A program made the position numbers and the translations under genes. Below, piece by piece: positions 1 through 6,517 of a stretch of 64,000 bases of DNA (the stretch's first letter is position 1; each line of letters starts with the position of its first letter). The DNA lies in contig JBGTJE010000078.1 of the NCBI GenBank assembly GCA_041745295.1, forward strand, positions 30,120 to 94,119. Direction: 5' to 3'. The notes under the pieces are model-generated. The model was not told the origin of the DNA. It saw only the letters and a program-made list of their open reading frames with translations, and did no database searches. Source of the stretch: JANMEB01 sp041745295 (GTDB lineage: Bacteria > Planctomycetota > Planctomycetia > Pirellulales > Pirellulaceae).

Positions 1-453
1 CAAAACTCTCGCGTGGTCGTCGATCTTTTGGGATGCGTTCAACTCGCGCTGCCGCCCGTGGTCATCGATTTCTTCCGGGCTGCGACTCAGTTTTCGCTGG
101 CGTTGTTCGCGGCGCAACCAATCGTAGGAAACGCTCCGGACCAAGAGCCGAGACCAACTCGACAAACTGCGTTGATTCGCAATCGGTTTCATGCTGCGAA
201 TTGCCTTGAGCATCGCGTCGTGAACGATGTCCAAGCACGTTTGCTCGTCGCGCCCCGTGCAGCGTTTGGACTCGCTGAGCATCAGGGCATAGAAGTGATC
301 GTAGTATTCGCGAAATGCGTCGCGATCTCCGCGCGACATGCGATCGGTATTCGCTAGCCATGCATCCGGCTGTCCATCGTGCTGCGCGGACTCCTCAGGC
401 GCATCGTTGGCATCGACAGCTCGAAAATCGGAGGTCAAAACGCTTTCCACCAT
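1..453 (-). CDS. ECF-type RNA polymerase sigma factor, partial
   Basis: The frame is open from an ATG at 453 to the window edge, so only the first 151 residues are visible and there is no stop. After an acidic N-terminus of about 45 residues comes a sigma-70 region 2: an FREYYDHFY-like start near residue 48, then CLDIVHDAMLKA near 73-84, then SSWSRLLVRSVSYDWLRRE near 98-116. That matches the core-binding and -10-recognition helices of extracytoplasmic-function sigma factors. Region 4 must lie outside the window. There is no clear Shine-Dalgarno before the ATG. The gene lies downstream of, and on the same strand as, the exported protein at 629-1366, with a strong palindrome between them. Its target regulon and any anti-sigma factor cannot be told from here. 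Confidence 0.8.
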   Translation of the reverse strand, partial: MVESVLTSDFRAVDANDAPEESAQHDGQPDAWLANTDRMSRGDRDAFREYYDHFYALMLSESKRCTGRDEQTCLDIVHDAMLKAIRSMKPIANQRSLSSWSRLLVRSVSYDWLRREQRQRKLSRSPEEIDDHGRQRELNASQKIDDHARVL

Positions 454-546
454 GGTTTCTAGATTACTAATTTCGACTCGCCGTGACAAATCGTTTTCAA
501 GCAATTTGCAGTATTTCAACACGCGGAATGTGATGTCTGCGAGGAA

Positions 547-573
547 TAGCCCGCACGCTCAGCGTGCGGGCTA
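547..573. repeat. Perfect 13-bp-arm palindrome with 1-nt centre
   Basis: The arms TAGCCCGCACGCT and AGCGTGCGGGCTA pair perfectly around a single C. It lies between the sigma-factor gene and the gene at 629-1366. No T-run follows on either strand, so it is better described as a REP-like palindrome than as a standard terminator, though it could still stop transcription from either side. Confidence 0.7.
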
Positions 574-628
574 CATCAATCGACACGAGATGGGTTGTTT
601 CCGCAGATATGCGCGATCGTTGCGGCCA

Positions 629-1366
629 CTATTTGTTTTGCTCCACAGGAAGTTGCTGGGACTCGATAATTGGCGGCTGACCGTAGGGATTCGTATTCGG
701 TGCTGCGACTAAACCTCGCTCGATTTCCTGGACGATGGATTCGGCCATCACCAATTGAGACGAAGTTCCTTTGACAAATAGAAGACCGGTCGCTTCGTGG
801 ATCTTGATTTCTACTTGATTGGTCTCATTTCCCATCATGCGATAACCCTCGTCCAAGGCCGACAACAAGGCATCTCGATCGGCCTCCTGTAAGAGTCTTT
901 TCACATTGAGCACGCGAACCGTCAAATTGCGGTCTGGGCTATAACCTTCCTGACTGGAAATCAGCACGAGATTGGCTTCACTTCCCTCGTTTTGGGATTG
1001 GAAATTTACTTCGACCGCGTTGTCGGTTAGCGTCGAAACCAACGACAACGCCCCGCGAATCGGAACTTCTGCCAATTTAATTTCCGGGAGTCGGTAAGAA
1101 CTCGCAGTTTCGGTGACGACAATGTTTAACTTGGGAATGTTTTCCCGGATTGCTTCGACTAACTGCAAAACGGACCCGCTGGGCTGGTCAAGCGAGATGG
1201 TGAATTGCATTGAGTCGTCCCAACTCAATGCTTCCATATTGAGGTTGACCGTCGGCGAAGCGTTCTCGGCCGTCTGGTTTTCCGCGTTCTGGGCATGCGA
1301 ATTTGCAGCGGCCAAGAAAACAGCTAGGGCCATGAAAAATCGAATTCCATTGTTCGAAAGCATCAT
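629..1366 (-). CDS. Exported protein with secretin N-domain-like folds
   Basis: The product is 245 residues with a clear Sec signal peptide (hydrophobic stretch about residues 9-22, likely cleavage after SHA near 25). The first half resembles an STN or short secretin N-terminal domain: an amphipathic helix followed by strands around LNIVVTE. The second half has the pattern of a secretin/NolW N-domain, with a strand TGLLFVKGT followed by a helix SSQLVMAESIVQEIE. No secretin beta-barrel follows, so it is an isolated periplasmic N-domain protein, not a pore. The ATG at 1366 follows GAGGGG at good distance. The tail is Pro/Gln-rich. It is upstream of an ECF sigma gene on the same strand and could feed an envelope signal to it, but that is inference. 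Function unknown. Confidence 0.65.
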   Translation of the reverse strand: MMLSNNGIRFFMALAVFLAAANSHAQNAENQTAENASPTVNLNMEALSWDDSMQFTISLDQPSGSVLQLVEAIRENIPKLNIVVTETASSYRLPEIKLAEVPIRGALSLVSTLTDNAVEVNFQSQNEGSEANLVLISSQEGYSPDRNLTVRVLNVKRLLQEADRDALLSALDEGYRMMGNETNQVEIKIHEATGLLFVKGTSSQLVMAESIVQEIERGLVAAPNTNPYGQPPIIESQQLPVEQNK

Positions 1367-1821
1367 TCTTTCCCCTCTGTGAATTGTTGAATTTAGTCTT
1401 GAGTGAATTACAGCTGGGAATCAAACGAGCGGCCAGCCGCGTTTTCGCGCGAATTTTGTAGAATTTCCGCAAAAATAATGTTATGGAGAACTGAAGGACG
1501 GCCGTTTCGATATGACGATCCCTGCGAAATATCATCTCAAAGCCAAGTGCGTCTTAGGAAATCAAGCGTGAAGTCGCTTGTAGCAAGGTCTCACATTCAC
1601 CATCCAGGCAAGCTGGATGGGGTCTTGCTAACACCGTAGGACTCGCGATTTTGGCCTAAAATGAATGAGTTTATTGTTGGACTCAGCCACGCCGATTCGA
1701 TATGGATTGAGTTCGACAATTCCTCCATCCTTGGAAACTGGATTCCGGGACTAAGCCCGGAATGACGCTCGGTTATGTTAGGTGTCCTTAACAAAGGAAT
1801 AACGCTTTCGAGGGTTTGATC
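1367..1821. other. Intergenic region between divergent genes
   Basis: Between the start of the secretin-N-like gene and the start of the zinc-ribbon gene. I see no convincing coding frame. It holds a hairpin at 1582-1629 (inner arms CCATCCAG/CTGGATGG around GCAAG, outer arms AGCAAG/CTTGCT) and one copy of a dispersed palindromic repeat at about 1737-1790. Confidence 0.6.
1737..1790. repeat. Dispersed palindromic repeat, copy 1
   Basis: The core is ATTCCGGG, a six-base loop and CCCGGAAT, followed by GACGCT and a shared tail. Related copies lie at about 51380-51432 and 62532-62560. The hairpin core is preserved in copies 1 and 3, while copy 2 keeps only the right half and the tail. Confidence 0.6.
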
Positions 1822-2316
1822 ATGATGCTCCCTGATGATCCGTTGCCCGAGCCTTATCCAGAGTCGAGTGGTTCCAAGTCCCAAGGCGGGCCGGAGGTCG
1901 AACGATCCCACAGCGAATCAACCGAGACGGGAGACGGGCTGCGGCCGCTGGAGGTTGCGACCGAACTGCTTTGCCCGCGCTGCAACACGACGCTTCGCGG
2001 TGGGATGCTCGATCAATTTCCGGTCGCGTTTTGTCCCGATTGCCATGGAGTTTTGATCGACAATCAAGGGATTGGCAATGTCATTGCCATTCGACGGTCG
2101 GAGTACCAAGGAGCCGACCAAACTCCCAAGCCCTTCGATCCGCAAGCGCTAGAAGTTCACGGCAATTGTCCGAATTGCGGCGAGAAAATGGAGGTCTATC
2201 CTTTTGGCGGTCCAGGCAATGTGGTGATGGATGGTTGTCGGACGTGCCACATGGTGTGGCTGGATAACGGAGAGATTTCGGCGATCGTGCAGGCTCCCGG
2301 TTTACGTCACGATTGA
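1822..2316 (+). CDS. Double zinc-ribbon protein (zf-TFIIB type)
   Basis: The product is 164 residues. It has two CxxC...CxxC zinc knuckles. The first is C51/C54 with C71/C74 (CPRC, CPDC). The second is C116/C119 with C139/C142 (CPNC, CRTC). Each is followed by a hydrophobic-acidic segment such as VWLDNGE, which is the signature of the zf-TFIIB (PF13453-like) zinc-ribbon family. The first 45 residues are acidic and look disordered. ATG 1822 is preceded by GAGGG at seven bases; a TTG two codons upstream is less likely. The protein is cytosolic, with no signal peptide or membrane segment. The family has no firm biochemical role; nucleic-acid or protein binding is the usual guess. It converges on fur across a perfect palindrome. 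Confidence 0.75.
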   Translation: MMLPDDPLPEPYPESSGSKSQGGPEVERSHSESTETGDGLRPLEVATELLCPRCNTTLRGGMLDQFPVAFCPDCHGVLIDNQGIGNVIAIRRSEYQGADQTPKPFDPQALEVHGNCPNCGEKMEVYPFGGPGNVVMDGCRTCHMVWLDNGEISAIVQAPGLRHD

Positions 2317-2353
2317 AATTGCGTACTGATCAAGTATCGGTTTCATGCACGTC

Positions 2354-2401
2354 GTTCAACGCCCAGCCGAAGGCGCCGGCGCCTTCGGCTGGGCGTTGAA
2401 C
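2354..2401. repeat. 48-bp perfect palindrome between convergent genes
   Basis: Two 24-base arms, starting GTTCAACGCCCAGCCGAAGG and mirrored exactly, meet with no loop at GGCGCC|GGCGCC. It lies 37 bases after the zinc-ribbon stop and 34 bases after the fur stop (on the other strand), which suits a bidirectional terminator, but there is no flanking T-run. It may equally be a mobile palindromic repeat. Confidence 0.75.
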
Positions 2402-2435
2402 GCAAAATCCGGCCGATAGCTTTATCACCCGAGGT

Positions 2436-2933
2436 CTAAATCAGATCGACGGGTCGCTTGACGCGTTGGCGTTTGGTTCGGCATTGATCGCAAGTGCCGA
2501 CGATAATAAAGCGATGGCTGCGGACCGTAAAGCCATAACGCCGGGCCACGTCATCGCGAATATCATTGAGCTCGGCGCTTTGAAACTCGATGAGCTTTTC
2601 GCAGCTTGAGCAAAACAGGTGCTCGTGCTGCGGATAGCCATAGTCGTGTTCATAAAGCGTTCGCCCGCCGACGTCGAATTTTCGCAAGAGCCCGGCATCG
2701 ACGAACTCGGCCAGGGTTCGATAGACGGTCGGACGGCTGACGTGTCCCTTTTGTCCCTTCCGCGGAAGCCGCTCGATTAATTGGTCCGCATCGAAGTGGT
2801 CGTGCTGGCTGAAGACTCGATCGATCAGGTTTCGCCGTTGCTCGGTATTACGCATCCCGCGACTTTGCAGATATTCGTCAAAGCGCTGGCGCGGCGTCAA
2901 GGCGACTTGGATCGGATGAAGTGAATTCGTCAT
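2436..2933 (-). CDS. Fur-family metal-responsive transcription regulator
   Basis: The product is 165 residues, normal for Fur/Zur/PerR. The N-terminal winged helix has the recognition helix VSRPTVYRTLAEFVDAGLL near residues 65-83. The metal sites are visible: HDHFDAD at 44-50, HEHLFCSSC at 103-111 giving two His and C108/C111, and GTCDQC giving C148/C151. The two CxxC pairs form the structural zinc site of the family. Whether it senses iron, zinc, manganese or peroxide cannot be settled by motif alone. It starts 9 bases after the stop of the His-rich lipoprotein, so the two are almost surely one transcript. That pairing suggests control of a metal-handling envelope function. I saw no convincing Fur box upstream of the pair. 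Confidence 0.9.
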   Translation of the reverse strand: MTNSLHPIQVALTPRQRFDEYLQSRGMRNTEQRRNLIDRVFSQHDHFDADQLIERLPRKGQKGHVSRPTVYRTLAEFVDAGLLRKFDVGGRTLYEHDYGYPQHEHLFCSSCEKLIEFQSAELNDIRDDVARRYGFTVRSHRFIIVGTCDQCRTKRQRVKRPVDLI

Positions 2934-2942
2934 GACCGGCTG

Positions 2943-3404
2943 TTAGTCGAGGTGAAAGTCCATCGTGCCGCTATATGTCTTACCATCGACCGTGACTTCG
3001 AGGGTGGGAGACAGGCCAACGATGCTTTTCAATTCTTTGTCATCCAAACTGTATTCGGCCGTCGCTCCGTTGGCGTCGGCATTGACGGGTTTAAGCTCGA
3101 AGGATTTGCCGCCCAATTTATCGGTCTTGACGACGACCTTTTCCGCCTTGACGGGCTGGATCGCTTTGGCCTCGTGATCGAGAAAGAAGACTTGGGTCAA
3201 ATCGTTCGTTTTATTGGTTATGGCTTCGATCTTGGAATCCAATCCGGTCAATGAAAAGGGATGCCCACCGTGCGGACCGTGGGCGGCATGTTCGTGCGCG
3301 TCGGGTTCTTTTGCGACGGGCGGAGTCTTCTCGTTTGACTTCGCGCCGTACCCCTCGCAACCAACAAATCCAATAACCGCAAACGCCATAACTAGAAATC
3401 GCAT
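2943..3404 (-). CDS. His-rich putative metal-binding lipoprotein
   Basis: The product is 153 residues. ATG 3404 is chosen because GAGGAG lies about 8 bases upstream and because it gives a clean lipoprotein signal (hydrophobic residues 4-14, lipobox VGC with C16). A longer frame with upstream starts exists but would bury the signal. After a short linker comes a histidine cluster (DAHEHAAHGPHGGH, His at 37, 39, 42, 45, 48), then a mixed alpha/beta C-terminal part with no family I recognise. The cluster looks like a low-affinity metal-binding patch. It is the first gene of a unit with the Fur-family regulator. Inference: a membrane-anchored metal buffer or chaperone controlled by that regulator. 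Confidence 0.75.
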   Translation of the reverse strand: MRFLVMAFAVIGFVGCEGYGAKSNEKTPPVAKEPDAHEHAAHGPHGGHPFSLTGLDSKIEAITNKTNDLTQVFFLDHEAKAIQPVKAEKVVVKTDKLGGKSFELKPVNADANGATAEYSLDDKELKSIVGLSPTLEVTVDGKTYSGTMDFHLD

Positions 3405-3744
3405 TCTCTCGCTCCTCGATGAAGCCGCGTGAACGGCTGGTGAATAAAAGGATCTCATCTCGTTCCAAGCTATGCATTAGAACACGAACAGAGCCGCCGG
3501 CAAACAGGAGTCAGATTGAACTGCGTTTGGAGAGACTGAGTAGTGGGTCAATTGGCAATCGACTGTAGCCCTCTCGCTCCGCGAGAGGAAAGCGATTTCA
3601 GATTGCACCCAAAAACTCCCGGCGGGACTGCTTTCATCAGGCGGAGCGTGATGGCTACAAGGAAACGAACCCACGACCAGAAACCGGGACGCTAACGCGT
3701 GGCGGTCGAAGAAACAAACCCACGATCGTGGATTTGGGCGCCAG
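3405..3744. other. Intergenic region upstream of the lipoprotein-fur pair
   Basis: No coding frame seen. It contains a small hairpin at 3570-3588 (CCTCTCGC, TCC, GCGAGAGG). The promoter of the lipoprotein-fur unit should lie near 3410-3480 on the minus strand, but I cannot point to convincing boxes. Confidence 0.5.
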
Positions 3745-4293
3745 CTAATTGTGTTCTGGATTGCGCGGGAAATTTACAATCCCAATCGACTTCCACAGAT
3801 GCCGACCATAGTTCCGCAAAGACAGTTCCCATTGAAACTCGGAATCCGCAAAGATCAATTCCTTGCTGCCGCCACAGGAGACCCACGCACCGGAGTCGAT
3901 TTCTTGCTCGAGCTGTCCGTTTTGCCAAGCCACGGCTCCGAAGAAAATCTTGTAGGGCATCGTCGACTCGGAGGCCAGCTTCTTCAAATTCTGAGGCGAG
4001 GTCGCAAAATACAGCCCGCATTCGACTTTTTGCTCACTGCAATCAATGTCTTGGTGCAACGCAAACACCGGTCCGCTCAGCGGACCACCCAATGAAATAT
4101 ATTGCTCCGCGGTCGAATTTGCGTAGCCCGTCATCGTTCGCCATAACCGCTTCACCTGTTCGTTGGCGGGCCGATTGAGAACAACGCCGAATGTCCCTGT
4201 TTCGTTCTGCTGCACGATCAAGACGACGGCTTGACTAAACGGGGTCTCATTCAATTTGGGAGTCGCGATTACCAAATCGCCGGCGAGATGCAT
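3745..4293 (-). CDS. YqgE/AlgH family protein (UPF0301)
   Basis: The product is 182 residues, typical for the family. Diagnostic segments are the start LAGDLVIATPKL (residues 3-14), then FSQAVVLIVQ and GTFGVVLNRPANE near 20-45, the middle GGPLSGPVFALH near 68-80, and FFGAVAWQNGQLEQEI near 115-130. The family is widespread in bacteria. AlgH was linked genetically to alginate control in Pseudomonas, but its molecular role is unclear and no catalytic residues are established. It is cytosolic. The gene stands alone on the minus strand, with long spacers on both sides. The start lacks an obvious Shine-Dalgarno. Confidence 0.88.
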   Translation of the reverse strand: MHLAGDLVIATPKLNETPFSQAVVLIVQQNETGTFGVVLNRPANEQVKRLWRTMTGYANSTAEQYISLGGPLSGPVFALHQDIDCSEQKVECGLYFATSPQNLKKLASESTMPYKIFFGAVAWQNGQLEQEIDSGAWVSCGGSKELIFADSEFQWELSLRNYGRHLWKSIGIVNFPRNPEHN

Positions 4294-4726
4294 TTTGGTT
4301 CCGAAAAAAGAATCGTGTTTAGTGGGTCAACTCGAATTCTAAAACCCGAGTGCCATTTGGAAAGTTCAGCGGGCCCGGTGTCATCATAGAAAGACAATTT
4401 GTCACGGTCGTAGAACCTGATAATCCAAGGGTGCAATCAATGTGCCAAGATTGACGGCGGCCCATATTGTTAACCGCAACGGATGCTCGGCGTGGGAGTT
4501 GGCTATTTGAAGTTTGCTTGTCGTCCAGGCAGTCGCAAAGTTGACACTTGGGCCAAAGCCTGACAGAATTGCATGTGAGGGTCTAAGTCGGGATTGTAGG
4601 TGAGTTATTTCATGGAGCTGAATTCGCGAGGATTTATGTCCTCCCGGCGCGCTGGGATAGCGTGTTCCCGTACAATTTCGCTGATCATACTTTGATACTA
4701 CTGCCTAATCCTATGGGAACCCATCC
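4294..4726. other. Intergenic region upstream of cysteine dioxygenase
   Basis: Divergent spacer between the yqgE-like and cysteine dioxygenase genes. No coding frame seen. It carries a plausible sigma-70 promoter at 4541-4569 reading toward the dioxygenase. Confidence 0.55.
4541..4569 (+). promoter_or_regulatory. Candidate sigma-70 promoter for the dioxygenase-exporter pair
   Basis: A perfect -35 box TTGACA at 4541-4546, a 17-base spacer and a -10-like CAGAAT at 4564-4569 (4 of 6 match). It would give a leader of about 150 bases before the ATG at 4727. Confidence 0.4.
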
Positions 4727-5251
4727 ATGGAAAGTCAATCTTGGCCGGATGGATTGCGAACTTTGGTCGTTCGACTGAGCCAACTTCAACGCCCAGCGAC
4801 GATTGTGGAATTGCGTCAGTGGCTGAGCGAAATAGCGATCGATCGAGCGGAGTTGTCCCCGTTTGTGCATTTTCAAGAATCGTGTTATTGCCGAACGCCA
4901 GTCATTTCCAGCCCACATTTTGAATTGCTTTGTATTTGCTGGCAGGCTGGACAGAGCAGCTCGATCCACGACCATTGGGGATCGGCGTGCGGGGTGCGAG
5001 TTGTGGCAGGCGAACTCACGGAGACGATTTTTGACGTGGTCGAAGACTCGTTGGTGCGTCCGCAGAAAGTAAATCACTACGGCGCCGGGTTCGTCTGTTC
5101 CTCCGTGGACAAGGACGTGCACCAGATCACCAACCATCAAACGGACGAACGCGAACTCATTACGCTTCATATCTATTCACCACCCTTGGCGGCGATGCAT
5201 TCCTATTCGCTCTATCACGAAAAGGACTTGCCGGCGACCGCCGCACGGTGA
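4727..5251 (+). CDS. Cysteine dioxygenase (type I)
   Basis: The product is 174 residues, a single cupin. It should oxidise L-cysteine with O2 to cysteine sulfinate in the cytosol. The iron ligands H81 and H83 lie in SSSIHDHWGS and H132 in DKDVHQI. C88 and Y150 (HIYSPPL) are in the positions of the Cys93-Tyr157 pair that cross-links in the mammalian enzyme, and H148 matches the catalytic His. So all key residues of a true cysteine dioxygenase are present, as opposed to the related 3-mercaptopropionate enzyme. The TauE/SafE exporter follows after 16 bases on the same strand. Together they suggest removal of excess cysteine sulfur as sulfite, sulfinate or taurine. A candidate promoter lies at 4541-4569. 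Confidence 0.87.
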   Translation: MESQSWPDGLRTLVVRLSQLQRPATIVELRQWLSEIAIDRAELSPFVHFQESCYCRTPVISSPHFELLCICWQAGQSSSIHDHWGSACGVRVVAGELTETIFDVVEDSLVRPQKVNHYGAGFVCSSVDKDVHQITNHQTDERELITLHIYSPPLAAMHSYSLYHEKDLPATAAR

Positions 5252-5267
5252 AGCCAACCGGGCGCCA

Positions 5268-6386
5268 ATGGATTGGACATATCACAGCCCCGCTTTCCTC
5301 TGCGGTTTAATCGCGTTGGGCCTCGGCGTCGGCTTCTTGACCGGCTTGTTCGGCGTCGGCGGTGGTTTTATAGCAACGCCGATCATGATCACGTTGCTGG
5401 GAGTGGATTCATCCATTGCCGTCGGCAGCAGCCTCGGATTTACCTTGGGGGCTAGTGCGTTCGGCGTGCGGAGGCATCTGCGCGCGGGAAATTTGGCATC
5501 TCGAACCGCGATGCTCGTGGGAGGCGGGGCCACGCTGGGAACCGTGCTGGGCTATCTCCTGCACAACAGGTTGGCTCAGTATGCCGGCGAGCATTTCGAT
5601 GATGTCATGTCGCTCGCGTTCATTGTCTTGCTCAGCGTCATCGCGATCCTAATTGCGTCGACCACGGAGCGCGTGAAGAATCCGAAATCGCTCATGGTCA
5701 AGCTTCGTTGGCCCCCCTACATTTCGATTCGAAAAATCGGTGGCGCCCAAGTGAGCATCATCGGACTGATCGGCGCGGGATTCCCCGTCGGGCTGCTGGG
5801 GGGACTCTTCGGCATCGGCGGAGGAATTATCCTGATTCCGATTTTGACATTGGTGATCGGTTTGACTCCTCACGTGGCTGTTGGAACCAGCTTGGCAGCA
5901 GTTTTGCTGTCGTCGATCGTGGGCTGTTCCCTGTACGCGTTTGGTTCCCAGGCAGTGGACCTGGGAATTATCGCGTCGCTGATCTTGGGAAGTTTGGTGG
6001 GGACAATGTTGGGCGCCCGCCTTTGCAATCGGCTGCATGCCGAGCACCTCCATCGTTTGTTCGCAGTGGTCGTGGGTTTGACCGCAATATTTCTGTTGCT
6101 CGATCTACAATTCCGACCCAGGGGGCAATCGCATTCGATGCCTCAGGTCGTTCCCGCGGGTGCCGTGGACATGCGACCCGGAGCACTTCGCTCCGCGTTG
6201 CGTTCGGCATTAAAGATTGGACTTCGTGAACCATTCGTTCCGCATTCATACGCAACTTCCGCCAACTTGAATGGAACGGCGATGTTTCGCTCAACTCTAC
6301 CGCAACAAACATCCGCGGGGCGAATATTTTCAGCATCCCACCAGTGTCCGACGGGAAACAGGCGGCTTATTCCGACGAGCGAATAA
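5268..6386 (+). CDS. TauE/SafE family sulfite/organosulfonate exporter
   Basis: The product is 372 residues. Two homologous halves each carry the family's glycine-rich loop: GLFGVGGGFIATPI near residue 26 and GLFGIGGGIILIPI near 180. There are about eight membrane segments, ending near residue 285 (AIFLLLDLQ). The family moves sulfite, sulfoacetate or similar anions out of the cell; substrate is inferred here from the cysteine dioxygenase 16 bases upstream. Odd point: beyond the last membrane segment there is a tail of nearly 90 residues, rich in Arg, Ser and Pro, with no resemblance to the family. It reads like intergenic DNA translated after loss of the native stop. The gene converges on the DUF4340 gene. 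Confidence 0.85.
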   Translation: MDWTYHSPAFLCGLIALGLGVGFLTGLFGVGGGFIATPIMITLLGVDSSIAVGSSLGFTLGASAFGVRRHLRAGNLASRTAMLVGGGATLGTVLGYLLHNRLAQYAGEHFDDVMSLAFIVLLSVIAILIASTTERVKNPKSLMVKLRWPPYISIRKIGGAQVSIIGLIGAGFPVGLLGGLFGIGGGIILIPILTLVIGLTPHVAVGTSLAAVLLSSIVGCSLYAFGSQAVDLGIIASLILGSLVGTMLGARLCNRLHAEHLHRLFAVVVGLTAIFLLLDLQFRPRGQSHSMPQVVPAGAVDMRPGALRSALRSALKIGLREPFVPHSYATSANLNGTAMFRSTLPQQTSAGRIFSASHQCPTGNRRLIPTSE

Positions 6387-6517
6387 ATGCCGACGCGTCA
6401 GACGACTTGACCACTTTTCGTTTCTATCGAGCGTCTGACGTAGCCGAACTGGCCAGAATTCAGGCCGGCCCGACGCGCCGGGATGGCGAGTTCCGCTCCA
6501 GACAAATTGAAAGCGCT

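Noticed and set aside
1403..1639. 78-residue open frame in the spacer upstream of the zinc-ribbon gene
   Set aside because: No Shine-Dalgarno, no family, and it runs across a hairpin.
5649..6053. 134-residue open frame on the minus strand
   Set aside because: Antisense to the TauE/SafE exporter, rich in Gln/Ser/Asp from reversed membrane codons.
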